Assembly (NCBI GenBank): GCA_032229885.1
Contig: JAVYAJ010000027.1
Location: 1 to 18,014 of the forward strand
Direction: 5' to 3'
From: Anammoximicrobium sp032229885
GTDB taxonomy: Bacteria; Planctomycetota; Planctomycetia; Pirellulales; Pirellulaceae
Length of the DNA: 18,014 nt
The position numbers were made by a program, and so were the translations under genes. Shown one piece after another: positions 1-7,706 of the stretch (the stretch's first letter is position 1; each line of letters starts with the position of its first letter). Under the pieces are notes generated by a model, which ran no database searches, was not told where the DNA came from, and saw nothing but the letters and a program-made list of their open reading frames with translations.

Positions 1-34
1 CTTCGGCCAAAAGAGGCACGCGCGCGGCGCCAGC

Positions 35-53
35 CCTGGGGCGTTGCCCCAGG
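35..53. repeat. perfect 8-bp stem-loop in a REP-like cluster
   Basis: CCTGGGGC and GCCCCAGG flank a GTT loop, giving a perfect 8-bp hairpin. It lies between two copies of the CTTCGGCCAA motif (positions 1-10 and 71-80). The arrangement resembles the dispersed GC-rich intergenic palindromes of planctomycete genomes. That family assignment is from general knowledge and was not searched. Confidence 0.6.
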
Positions 54-67
54 CTACGGTGATCGAA

Positions 68-80
68 GGCCTTCGGCCAA
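68..80 (+). repeat. GGCCTTCGGCCAA repeat, left copy
   Basis: This 13-mer forms a GGCC-TTC-GGCC mini-hairpin. The window itself opens inside another copy (positions 1-10 read CTTCGGCCAA). The exact reverse complement occurs at 18001-18013, so the window is bracketed by inverted copies. Confidence 0.65.
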
Positions 81-89
81 ACAGATTCT

Positions 90-117
90 CGGGTTGCGGA
101 CGCTAGCCCGCGTCAGG
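90..117 (+). repeat. 28-bp dispersed repeat, left copy
   Basis: It matches positions 17923-17950 at 23 of 28 bases in the same orientation. Both copies start with CGGGTT and keep a pairing arm: AGCCCG here (allowing one G.T pair) and AACCCG in the right copy (all Watson-Crick). The substitution therefore preserves a 6-bp stem around a 9-nt loop. This looks like a mobile or REP-like intergenic palindrome. Confidence 0.6.
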
Positions 118-697
118 ATGTGAGCGAATCGGGCAAGGCGGCCCGAATCAGGTTCGCCGACAAGCGACAGAATATCTTCGAGCAGATTGTCCATTCGGTC
201 GCGCCGCACAGCGGTTGGTTCAGCAGTCGAGTCTCCCGTAACCGAGCTGGCGTTTGATTGGGAACTGGCAGATGGTATGTGGGCAAATGATCATATCCAC
301 TACCTACTCAGCCTAGCCGGAAGAGGATTTCGGTGGTCACATCTATCGGGCAATCCCCGACCGATCGGGCTGCCGGCTGGGTACGCGTTGGGAACAACTT
401 GCACACACACGGCAGCGCGAGTTTAGTACGCAACGTCCCGCGTCGGGAAGAGATCGCGGAGCGCAACTTGGGCAGAAGGCAAACTGGCATCCTGACGTGA
501 TCGACCACCTGACAAGCCTTCCTTTTGGATCGTAGCCGGTGCGTGCGATTCGCCTACCCCAACGTTGCAAAAACTGCCGCCTAAACAGCGAGACTGGGCA
601 GGAGTCGCGCGAACCGCTCTTTGATCCATTGGCCAGTGCTGCGCTCTGGACGAATGAATCGCGCGCCGTTGGCGGCGGAGCGCGCGCAGCCGAAACA

Positions 698-712
698 CAG
701 GGCTGCGCCCTG
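698..712 (-). terminator. weak stem-loop downstream of the glycoside-hydrolase-like gene
   Basis: CAGGGC and GCCCTG pair perfectly around a TGC loop, about 107 nt beyond the stop codon at 819. On the minus strand the following bases are TGTTTCGGC, so there is only a short T-run. It may be a weak terminator or just another palindrome. Confidence 0.25.
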
Positions 713-818
713 CGCTGACGAATCGCCTGGCGTTGACGGCCGAAAGCGATGGCGGCTTTGACGATGGGGGCTTCGACGAAGCTTGTGCCGTGCGGACAAC
801 GCGGCCGGAGGCCCACGT

Positions 819-3107
819 CTACGGTCCGTTCGGTGCGGGGGCGGCGACGAGCTGCTGGCAGAGCGTTAGCTTGGCCTGAGCGTCGGCCAAATCGCGAAGC
901 TCACGTGAAAAGTACGGCGCCAAATTCTTGAGCGTCACCCACTCGCGCAGGTCGGCGGCCTGCCGGCTGAGCGCGCCGAGCGTCGCGGCTGGCGGCGCAT
1001 CCTTCGCGGCGGTCGTCACCGCGTCGAGCAGCGCCCGCACCCGATTCTCGTAATCCTCGCTAATGGCCTGGGCTTCGGCTGCGACAGGATCCTGATCCTC
1101 GAAGCCGGGCGCGGCCAGCAAGTTGCGGTCCGGCTCGTTTCCGCTGCACAGCTCGACATCGTCGAACCATGCCTCGCCTTGAGGCTGGTGGAATTCGAGC
1201 AGCACCATGGCGGTCTTCACCGGACGGTCCGGATTGACGAGAATCTGCTTCTGCTCCCAGTCGTGCGTGCCCGACGAGAACGACACGGTATGGACTTCGG
1301 GCCACTGGCCGTCCTGATAGTCCACGTACAGGTGCAGGCAATAGGTGTTCCCCTCGCGCGCATCGAAATGCTGGCGACGCGCGGCCGGCGAATCGAGCTT
1401 GGGCGTCTCGACGGCGGGGATGTCCCGAGCCTTGCTGTAGCAGCTAGCCCGAATGGGCTGGGCAACGGTCTGGTCGAGCGAGACGAACTGCGCCGCGCCC
1501 TGACGGTTGTAGTATTTCCAACGCGGCATAGGACCGGTGTACGTGCCGCCCGCCAGGTTCAGGCTGCCCGCGCCCGTGCGCGCCATCGCGCCGTCCCATT
1601 TGCCGGCCTGACAGAACGTGGCCCAGGGCTTTCGCGTTGCGCGGACGCCGAACTCGCGATCCAAAGCCCGTTGGACGACTTGCCAATTCAACAGGTCCGC
1701 GATCCGTCGAAGGCGGGCCTTGACGATCGCATCGGCGCTGCCCAACTGGACAACGCTCGGGCCCGAGATCGTCTCGAAACTCAGCGTGTCCGCGGTCTGC
1801 CGCGCGGGCAACGTTCGTTCCGCAAACTCGTCGAACACCAACGTGTTGTCCGGCAGGCCAAGCTGACGCGCGTCACAGGCGACCCGTTCGGCGGATCCCG
1901 AGTCGATATGCAGAAAGATGCCATCCGCGGCGTCGCGACCGTAACGACTGACCCGAGGCGGCGTCGCGGCGTTGCGTCCGGTGATGCGATCAAGCCCGGC
2001 CGCGGCGCCGCGCATCTCCTTTACCTGGCCTACGGCATTGACCGTCACCCCGGTCGGTTTAACCTCGGCTTGCCCGCCGGACGCAACGGGTGCGTCCAGC
2101 GTCGCGCCGGGAATCGTCTGTCGGCCGGCGCTCACCAAAGCCCGTGACACGGGCGTCAACTTGCGGAACACCCAACGCTGATGATGATAGACGTCCGGCC
2201 GCGAGCGGTAGGCGGAATACCGAGCGCCGGCAGCCGTGCCGCCGTTGGTATAACCAAAGAACACGATGCCGTTGAACAGCTTGTTCTTCAAATGGGCGTC
2301 CAGTTCGCCGCTCGACAAGTGCTGCATCGTGAACTCGCCCAGAATGCCCCGCAGCCCTTTGGCTCGCATCTGGCGCGCGTAATCGAGCGAGAATGGAAAT
2401 CCCTCGTTGCCAAAGAAATCGATATAGGCGAGGTACTCGTCCGGGCATCCATTGGCCGCGATGCCCAGTCCGTGGGCGTTCAAGCGCCGAGCCAACGTTT
2501 CGAGAAAAGCTTGCGGCACTTTTCCTGCATTGTCCAAGCCGATGCCCCCGTGGGTGATCTCGTCCTTTTTGAATCCTGCGAGATACCGGGCAATTACAGC
2601 TTGCACGAGCTCGTTCTCGGACGACAGGTCCATGCTGCCGTATACGTCGCCATAGGCCCCCTGCGGGTGATAGCGGACTTGCGCGTATTTCGACAAGCCT
2701 TTGACGCCGTAGGTTCGCTCCATCCAGGCATCGAAGGCCAACCGCGCGGCTTCCTCCTTGTCGGGCAGTTGACTGAAGTCGTAGCCCGCGCCTTTGAGAG
2801 AGGTCTCGACGATGCTGTTCCAATACCGAAAAACAGATATCCCGAGAGCCTTGATCGCCCGGGGATCTTCGCCGCCCCAGACCATGTCGTAGCCCAGCTC
2901 CGTCACATCCGGAATGTCGCGCGACGGCGTGCCAAAGGTGATGCCGATGCCGCCGCGCCACCCCGAAAAATTCGGCGCTGGCGCCGGAGGCTCGGCCTTC
3001 GCCCACGGCGGCGAGGCAAGCACCGTCAGCAGAAGTGCAAGGCCGACGCGGGATCCAAGCAGACAAATCTTTGAGAGCCGGACAAGTCCAGATCGCACCG
3101 TGCGCAT
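819..3107 (-). CDS. secreted putative glycoside hydrolase (TIM-barrel-like) with C-terminal carbohydrate-binding-like domain
   Basis: This 762-aa protein probably acts outside the cytoplasm on a glycan, but the substrate is unknown. I start it at the ATG at 3107 because GAGG sits 6 nt upstream and the N-terminus then reads as a signal peptide: basic start, hydrophobic VGLALLLTVLA core, AKA-E cleavage near residue 38. An upstream in-frame start at 3164 would add 19 residues without improving this. Residues about 50-325 look like a (beta/alpha) barrel. Strand-like segments include GIGLDN (188-193, Asp192), GIAANG (215-220), YIDFFGNEGF (Asp230, Glu235) and GILGEF (Glu258). This pattern recalls GH114-type and related putative glycoside hydrolases, and the acidic residues are candidate catalytic groups. 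Residues about 511-654 end in a jelly-roll-like segment (GTHDWEQKQ, then EAWFDDVEL) typical of CBM4/9-like modules. The last 90 residues are helical. It is the last gene of the minus-strand secreted block. The family call is inference from motif layout. Confidence 0.75.
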   Translation of the reverse strand: MRTVRSGLVRLSKICLLGSRVGLALLLTVLASPPWAKAEPPAPAPNFSGWRGGIGITFGTPSRDIPDVTELGYDMVWGGEDPRAIKALGISVFRYWNSIVETSLKGAGYDFSQLPDKEEAARLAFDAWMERTYGVKGLSKYAQVRYHPQGAYGDVYGSMDLSSENELVQAVIARYLAGFKKDEITHGGIGLDNAGKVPQAFLETLARRLNAHGLGIAANGCPDEYLAYIDFFGNEGFPFSLDYARQMRAKGLRGILGEFTMQHLSSGELDAHLKNKLFNGIVFFGYTNGGTAAGARYSAYRSRPDVYHHQRWVFRKLTPVSRALVSAGRQTIPGATLDAPVASGGQAEVKPTGVTVNAVGQVKEMRGAAAGLDRITGRNAATPPRVSRYGRDAADGIFLHIDSGSAERVACDARQLGLPDNTLVFDEFAERTLPARQTADTLSFETISGPSVVQLGSADAIVKARLRRIADLLNWQVVQRALDREFGVRATRKPWATFCQAGKWDGAMARTGAGSLNLAGGTYTGPMPRWKYYNRQGAAQFVSLDQTVAQPIRASCYSKARDIPAVETPKLDSPAARRQHFDAREGNTYCLHLYVDYQDGQWPEVHTVSFSSGTHDWEQKQILVNPDRPVKTAMVLLEFHQPQGEAWFDDVELCSGNEPDRNLLAAPGFEDQDPVAAEAQAISEDYENRVRALLDAVTTAAKDAPPAATLGALSRQAADLREWVTLKNLAPYFSRELRDLADAQAKLTLCQQLVAAPAPNGP

Positions 3108-3113
3108 ACGCCA

Positions 3114-3117
3114 CCTC
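3114..3117 (-). promoter_or_regulatory. Shine-Dalgarno GAGG deciding the start at 3107
   Basis: On the minus strand GAGG is followed by six bases and then ATG at 3107. The upstream in-frame start at 3164 lacks comparable support and lies about where transcription would begin if the TATAAA hexamer at 3177-3182 is a -10 box. No good -35 accompanies that hexamer. Confidence 0.55.
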
Positions 3118-3347
3118 TGAAACGAACACTGGAGACCGACTTGCGGCGCACAGACCTTCGCCATGCCCCATCACGGTTTATACGGTCGCCGCGCGTCGCG
3201 TTTCGACCGGGACGGCAGGCAAACCAAGCGTCTCTGATCCGGCGCGCGTCGGGCCGTATCGATGTTGCTCTGCTCGCGTGCGGATGCGTTGGCGCACGTG
3301 CGGAAGCTTGATGCTCGACCCGAATTGACCTCTTGATTTCACACAGC

Positions 3348-3399
3348 CTCACGCAAAGGCCCAAGAATACTTCTTGGCGGCTTCGCGCCTTTACGTGAG
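3348..3399. repeat. large nested palindrome, possible structured 3' RNA element
   Basis: Outer arms CTCACG/CGTGAG and AAAGGC/GCCTTT pair with a single C-A mismatch between them, giving 12 base pairs. Inside is a perfect 7-bp hairpin, CCAAGAA-TAC-TTCTTGG (3361-3377), followed by a 9-nt CGGCTTCGC segment. It starts 64 nt downstream of the PPC-protein stop. No T-tract follows on the minus strand, so a simple intrinsic terminator is not the best reading. Confidence 0.6.
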
Positions 3400-3462
3400 A
3401 TCATCGTCATTCAGAAGATCATTTCAGACCACATCCTTAGACGTAGTCTCAGCACGACGACC

Positions 3463-5787
3463 TCACTGAATCACGCGAGCTTCGATCGAGGCGACCTCGC
3501 GATTCGTGAACTCGTCGGTCAGATACCACTCCTGGTACAGACGCTCGATCTCGTTGAGCCGCCCGGCAACCGACGCTTTGGTCAGCGTGCGCTGCACGTC
3601 TTTAGGACGCTCCTCATCCCGAATCGGCGGCCGGACTCGCTCGGCAGGCTCCTTGTACCCCGGATCGAAGACCAAGACTGGCAGGGTATCCGCGGGCGAC
3701 AGATGACGCCACAAGAACGCCTGCATCTTGTCTTCCGCCGGCACGGCTTGGCCAACGATTTCTTGGTCGCCAACCTTGGCGGTCCCCACCACCGTGACGT
3801 CAAGCGGACGTTCCGTTTCGGCCAAGCTGGTCTTCAGGGCCAGGCCGACGGATTCCTTGTCCGCCGCCAGCGTGGCTCCGCCCGATTCGAATCCCTGCGG
3901 CAGGTCCTTGAAGTTCAGGCTGATCGGCCCGTTGAACCCGTCTCGGCGAATCGCGAACACGGTCACCGTGGCGGAACCTTTGCTGGGCATGACGATCCGC
4001 GACGGCGCTACGCGCAGCTCGAAACTGGGCCGCGGCGGGCTGATCCGGAGTCGATAGGCAACCTCTTTTCCAGCCTGACGTCGCGTATCGCCAATGTGGA
4101 CAAAATACTTGCCGTCGGCAGGCAGCTTGACCATCACGTACGAATCCGCATGGTCGGTGTTCAAACCCGAAGCAACGTCGAAATGATCGTCGTTCAAGGC
4201 GATGATCTTGCCTTCGGCATTGCTGATCTGCACCATCGAATCCATCGGCGATCCCAGGCGCCGCGCCTGAACCTCGGCAACGATCGTCTCGCCGGCTTTG
4301 CCCTCGATCTCGAATACATCCCAATCACCGGGGCGATCCGATCGACCATTGACGATCATGGGCAGCGTCAATTTCTGCGCCGCGCCCGGTTCGTCGTTCG
4401 GCTCCTGCTCGATGCATTCGGGCAGCGTATCCAACACGAACGGGACATAGTTGGAAGACATCTCGCCGTTGGTGGCCGCCAACAGATACCGCCCCGGCGG
4501 GGCATCCTTCGGTGGCGGCGACAGCTTGGCTTCGTCCAGGTTCCAGCCTTCCATTTCGATTGCCACCGAATCGCCGACTCGGCCACCCAACGGGAAGATG
4601 CTCGACACGTAAGGTATCTCGCCGATCGTGATCCGATAGACAAAGCTCTCGCGCCCACGGAACAGCGCTTCGTTGATGGTCAACAAATAGTCGCCGTCTT
4701 CGGGGACTTCATAATAGATCAGGGGATCGGGATTGAAGCGAAAGTCGTCGTTGTACGCGACCTCGTTGCCATGCGGATCATGCAGTCGAAGAACGGCCTG
4801 GAACCACCCGGGGACTCCGTCCGGAACATAGGGAATCAAGGCTCGGGCTTTGGCGGACATGACCAGCCGCTGTCCCTGGCTGGCGTGAAAACGATATTGA
4901 TTGATCTCGCCCGCGGCGAGCTGTCCGTTCATGGTGCAAGGCACCGAGACTCGCAACACCTGTTCTTCCGGAGGCCGCTTGCGTTGAGCCAGCTCTTCGC
5001 GCCCCAGCACGGGAAGCTGCATGGTCTTCATCGGTTTGCGGGCGACTTCGGGGACCTGACCCACGTAAAACGGCAGAGCATTCGAAATGCCTCGCTTGGT
5101 GACGACGCGAATCTCGCGTCGCCCTGGCTTGGCGTCAGGATCGATCGTGACTTCGGCAAACACGAGTTCGGTCTGCGAACGGACCGCTGGCGTGCGTTCG
5201 TCTTCCGCAAAGACGCTTTGAATCCGATTGATCAAGTTCTGTTTCCCGACTTCTTTCTCCGATTTTGAGTCGCCTTCCTTCGCCTCCGAGGCGGCCTTGT
5301 CGGCAGCCGGTTTCGCCGAAGCGTGCTTTTCCAGCTTGGCCGTGCAGTAAATACACTCGGTGGCGTCCAAAGGGCTTGCCCGTCCACAGGCCGGACAGAT
5401 TTGTTCCTCCTCCTCTTCCTCTTCGGTCACAACCGGAGGGCCGATCGGCGCAGGAAACTCCCACCATGCCATCTTGGCGGCCATCTCGTCATCCACGACT
5501 GTTTCCGCTTTGCGCAATTCTCTCAGTTGCTGTTGAAGCAGCCCCAACTCTTGATTGCCCAGCACACGGTAATAGTCGACCAAACGCACCTCGACGCCTT
5601 CGCCGCTCACGATCAGTTGATCGACGTTGGCCAGGGCTTGCCCGCCCAAGCGAATGGGAAACGTCGTTCCCTGTTGTCCTCCCGCCGGATAGACAAATCC
5701 GATGTACTGGTTTTGCGCCTCAGCCGAAGACACCCCGGCCAGCGCGATAGCCAGACCCCACACTGCAAAGCGACTGAGCTGGTTCAT
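3463..5787 (-). CDS. secreted PPC-domain protein with TIG-like repeats and embedded zinc-ribbon-like motif
   Basis: A 774-aa exported protein, probably a non-catalytic envelope or carbohydrate/protein-binding partner; no enzymatic domain is visible. The start at 5787 has GAGGAG just upstream and gives a good signal peptide with cleavage at AEA-QNQ (24/25); an in-frame start at 5934 would add 49 unlikely residues. In order: TIG/IPT-like domain (about 28-75, YPAGGQQGT), a charged linker, seven consecutive Glu (122-128), CPAC at 131-134 and CIYC at 145-148, a Lys/Glu/Ala-rich linker, a strand-rich segment (205-245), PPC domain 1 (about 277-390), a second TIG-like domain (391-452, FPLGGRVGD), PPC domain 2 (about 458-584, EQEPNDEP then LNDDHFD), an Ig-like domain (585-670) and a helical tail. 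PPC-plus-TIG proteins beside DUF1549/DUF1501 genes are common in planctomycetes. The zinc-ribbon-like four-cysteine motif in an exported protein is odd. Confidence 0.85.
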   Translation of the reverse strand: MNQLSRFAVWGLAIALAGVSSAEAQNQYIGFVYPAGGQQGTTFPIRLGGQALANVDQLIVSGEGVEVRLVDYYRVLGNQELGLLQQQLRELRKAETVVDDEMAAKMAWWEFPAPIGPPVVTEEEEEEEQICPACGRASPLDATECIYCTAKLEKHASAKPAADKAASEAKEGDSKSEKEVGKQNLINRIQSVFAEDERTPAVRSQTELVFAEVTIDPDAKPGRREIRVVTKRGISNALPFYVGQVPEVARKPMKTMQLPVLGREELAQRKRPPEEQVLRVSVPCTMNGQLAAGEINQYRFHASQGQRLVMSAKARALIPYVPDGVPGWFQAVLRLHDPHGNEVAYNDDFRFNPDPLIYYEVPEDGDYLLTINEALFRGRESFVYRITIGEIPYVSSIFPLGGRVGDSVAIEMEGWNLDEAKLSPPPKDAPPGRYLLAATNGEMSSNYVPFVLDTLPECIEQEPNDEPGAAQKLTLPMIVNGRSDRPGDWDVFEIEGKAGETIVAEVQARRLGSPMDSMVQISNAEGKIIALNDDHFDVASGLNTDHADSYVMVKLPADGKYFVHIGDTRRQAGKEVAYRLRISPPRPSFELRVAPSRIVMPSKGSATVTVFAIRRDGFNGPISLNFKDLPQGFESGGATLAADKESVGLALKTSLAETERPLDVTVVGTAKVGDQEIVGQAVPAEDKMQAFLWRHLSPADTLPVLVFDPGYKEPAERVRPPIRDEERPKDVQRTLTKASVAGRLNEIERLYQEWYLTDEFTNREVASIEARVIQ

Positions 5788-5790
5788 GGA

Positions 5791-5796
5791 CTCCTC
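5791..5796 (-). promoter_or_regulatory. Shine-Dalgarno GAGGAG deciding the start at 5787
   Basis: GAGGAG ends three bases before the ATG at 5787 on the minus strand (five bases counting from GAGG). It favours this start over the in-frame start at 5934, which would put a long polar stretch ahead of the signal peptide. Confidence 0.6.
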
Positions 5797-5939
5797 ATAT
5801 TCTCTATCTACTGAGACGTGCGCTTTCCAATCACCCGATTGTCCGTTGGCCGACGACGCTCCGGTTTCCTCGTCATCCGCGCTGGCGAACTGTACCGCAC
5901 GCGAAGACAACCGATCGAGCGTCGTCGCCAACACTTCCT

Positions 5940-5945
5940 ATCATA
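5940..5945 (-). promoter_or_regulatory. possible -10 box upstream of the PPC-protein gene
   Basis: The minus strand reads TATGAT, five of six matches to TATAAT, about 150 nt upstream of the start at 5787. I see no convincing -35 at 16-18 nt, so this is tentative. It would put the transcription start near the in-frame codon at 5934, which would favour the shorter protein. Confidence 0.25.
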
Positions 5946-6093
5946 GACCAATTGCCGCCGTCTCACACGAGGCGATTGATCCAGACAACAGCAGCTACGC
6001 CTGCGACGCGTGACAATCTGCCGCTCGCGCCCAATAGTACACGCCGCTCGGGCCGCGGCGACGATCGTTCTGTTCTTTCACAACCCGACAGGG

Positions 6094-6127
6094 AAAACCG
6101 CGACGAGCAGAGGGGGGCTCGCCGCGG
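6094..6127 (-). terminator. probable intrinsic terminator after the DUF1501 gene
   Basis: CCGCG-a-CGAGC (6098-6108) pairs with GCTCG-c-CGCGG (6117-6127), 10 of 11 pairs, around a G-rich 8-nt loop. On the minus strand the stem is followed at once by TTTT. It lies about 90 nt beyond the DUF1501 stop codon. Confidence 0.5.
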
Positions 6128-6176
6128 AACCGCTGCCCGCGCCTCAGCGGTCACTGGTCATCCGATGGCAAATCCA

Positions 6177-6202
6177 GAACGCAAGAAGCGGAGCTTGCGT
6201 TC
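6177..6202 (-). terminator. perfect 9-bp stem-loop just after the DUF1501 stop
   Basis: GAACGCAAG and CTTGCGTTC pair perfectly around an 8-nt loop, starting 16 nt past the stop codon at 6218. The minus strand then reads TGGATTTGCC, so the T-run is poor. It may be a weak terminator or a 3'-end protective hairpin working with the stronger one further on. Confidence 0.4.
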
Positions 6203-6217
6203 CCATCAACCATCGGC

Positions 6218-7630
6218 CTACAACAGTTCTTCCAGCAATCCGGCCGACTTCATGCGCTCGTTCTCTGTATCCAGCACGTACGCGTCAAGTCCCCAGGGAT
6301 GCGGAAGCTTGGCCGTGGCGTCGATGCCGGCCAACAGGTAGAAAGTGCCCAGAAGATCGGCCGGGTATACGGGCCTTTCGGCCACGAATTGACCGATCTT
6401 GTCGGATTTGCCGACAACTCGTCCGCCTTTGAGTCCGCCACCCGCAACCAATACCGTGAACACGGCGCCGTGGTGATGCCGCCCCCCGTTCCACGGCGGC
6501 GCCCAATCGATCTGCGGCGGTCTGCCGAACTCGCCGGTGCACCAGACCAGGGTCGAATCGAGCAGCTTCTTTTCGCTCAAATCCGCCAGCAAGGTAGCTA
6601 GTCCCTGATCCAACAGGGGGCATTGACGACGCATGGTTGGGAAATGATTCGAGTGCGTATCCCAACCGCCCGGAAAGCTGATCGTGATGTACGGCACGCC
6701 GGCTTCGACCATGCGCCGCGCGGCGAGACACTCTTGCCCGAACGTGTTGCGGCCATAGCGGTCGCGGAGCGCGGCCGGTTCGTTGCTCAGGTCGAACACC
6801 TCTCGGCCACGTCCCAAGATCAACCCATACGCCCGCTCCCGCGCGTTTTCGATGGCCTCGATCCCCTCGTCATCGGCCATGCCATAGCCCAACAAGTTGA
6901 CCTTGTCGACCAATTCGCGACGGGCGACCTGGCGGCCATCAGCGATGCCTCGATTGATGATGCCCTGGACTTCGAATCGCTCGGCATTCGGATCTCCGCC
7001 CGTCGAGAACGGTTTGTATCCTGGGCCAAGGAAGCCTTCTTCGGAAAACCGCCCGGCCGCTTGCAGCATGACGATGTAGGGGGGCACGAGGCCCTTGTAT
7101 TCGTTCCTTTTGAAATACGTGAACATGGCGCCGACGCTGGGATAGGCCAGACGTCCGCCCGGCGCGTGGCCGGTCTGCATCAGATAGGCCGCCGTCTCGT
7201 GTCCGTTGTTTCCGTGCGTCATGCTCCGGACCAACGAGAACTTGTCAGCCTGTTTGGCGAGGTGCGGGAACAGCAGGCTCAGTTCGATATCGCCCACATT
7301 GGTGGGGATCACTTTGTCGAACTCGCCCATCAGGTTGTACCCGGAACCGGGTTTCGGATCCCAGGTGTCGTTATGAGACATCCCGCCCCACAGGAAAATT
7401 TGGATCACCGACTTGATGCGGCCGTCCTTGACTTTGGCCTTGGCCGCCGCATCGCGAGCCTCTTTCTCCTCGGCCAGTTTATCGTCCGGAGTCTTGTTGG
7501 GTTCTGCCGCGAAGGCCCCGGCGCTCAAGCTGCCGGCCGCCATCAGACTCGAGGCCGTCAAAGCGCCTAGCTGCAGCGCCTCGCGCCGCGAGACGGACGG
7601 CTGATTATCCGGCGTGTGGTTGGTACTCAT
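6218..7630 (-). CDS. DUF1501 family Tat-exported protein (alkaline-phosphatase/sulfatase-like superfamily)
   Basis: A 470-aa full-length DUF1501 protein. Residues 14-22 read SRREALQLG, a twin-arginine motif followed by an Ala-rich hydrophobic stretch to about residue 42, so it is probably exported folded through Tat. Family landmarks are visible in order: IQIFLWGGMSHNDTWDPKPG (76-95), SMTHGNNGHE (136-145), GGWDTHSNHF (321-330), VWCTGEFGRPP (362-372), GGRHHHGAVFTVLVAGGG (382-399) and YPADLLGTFYLLAGID (422-437). The His- and Asp-rich motifs fit a metal-dependent alkaline-phosphatase-like fold. I see no Cys-X-Pro-X-Arg signature of true sulfatases, so the substrate cannot be assigned. It begins 76 nt after the DUF1549/DUF1553 stop on the same strand, the classic planctomycete pairing, so co-transcription is likely. 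AAGGAG lies 10 nt upstream of the ATG. A charged linker (48-70, many Lys/Glu/Ala) between signal and domain echoes the neighbour's coiled coil. Confidence 0.92.
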   Translation of the reverse strand: MSTNHTPDNQPSVSRREALQLGALTASSLMAAGSLSAGAFAAEPNKTPDDKLAEEKEARDAAAKAKVKDGRIKSVIQIFLWGGMSHNDTWDPKPGSGYNLMGEFDKVIPTNVGDIELSLLFPHLAKQADKFSLVRSMTHGNNGHETAAYLMQTGHAPGGRLAYPSVGAMFTYFKRNEYKGLVPPYIVMLQAAGRFSEEGFLGPGYKPFSTGGDPNAERFEVQGIINRGIADGRQVARRELVDKVNLLGYGMADDEGIEAIENARERAYGLILGRGREVFDLSNEPAALRDRYGRNTFGQECLAARRMVEAGVPYITISFPGGWDTHSNHFPTMRRQCPLLDQGLATLLADLSEKKLLDSTLVWCTGEFGRPPQIDWAPPWNGGRHHHGAVFTVLVAGGGLKGGRVVGKSDKIGQFVAERPVYPADLLGTFYLLAGIDATAKLPHPWGLDAYVLDTENERMKSAGLLEELL

Positions 7631-7706
7631 AATCTCAGTTCTCCTTCCGCTCCCGCTCGGAGCTTGATCTTAGGAAACCGACCGTTCGAACCAAAGTGAA
7701 CGCGGC

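Larger units (their letters stand above)
1..818. other. gene-poor left flank with REP-like repeats
   Basis: I find no convincing protein-coding gene here. The open frames are short, overlap each other on both strands and resemble no family I recognise. The first 120 bases are a cluster of short palindromic and dispersed repeats, listed separately. The rest is the region downstream of the minus-strand gene that stops at 819. A small perfect stem-loop at 698-712 is the only further structure I can point to. Confidence 0.6.
3108..3462. other. intergenic spacer with large palindrome and possible -10 box
   Basis: This 355-nt gap separates the PPC-protein gene from the glycoside-hydrolase-like gene, both on the minus strand. 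It has no coding potential I trust. It contains a large nested inverted repeat at 3348-3399 and a TATAAA hexamer on the minus strand at 3177-3182. The gap suggests the downstream gene has its own promoter instead of being tightly co-transcribed. Confidence 0.55.
5788..6217. other. intergenic spacer with two terminator-like hairpins
   Basis: A 430-nt gap lies between the DUF1501 gene (stop at 6218) and the PPC-protein gene (start at 5787), both on the minus strand. It contains two stem-loops just after the DUF1501 stop and a possible -10 box nearer the PPC gene. I find no supported ORF. The layout suggests the transcript ends, at least partly, after DUF1501 and a new one starts for the PPC gene. 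Confidence 0.5.

Noticed and set aside
343..816. 157-codon minus-strand frame downstream of the glycoside-hydrolase-like gene
   Set aside because: Several overlapping frames of similar length occur on both strands, composition is Arg/Ser/Cys-rich, and nothing resembles a known protein.
1179..3074. 322- and 297-codon plus-strand frames (1179-2147 and 2181-3074)
   Set aside because: Both are antisense to the glycoside-hydrolase-like gene and lack recognisable domains or start signals.
3703..5268. 521-codon open frame on the plus strand
   Set aside because: It lies wholly antisense to the PPC-protein gene, whose domains and signal peptide are clear. The predicted protein is His/Arg/Gln-rich without a domain. 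Long antisense frames are expected in GC-rich coding DNA.
6218..7630. DUF1501 protein as a formylglycine sulfatase
   Set aside because: No Cys/Ser-X-Pro-X-Arg activation motif is visible. The resemblance is at superfamily level only.
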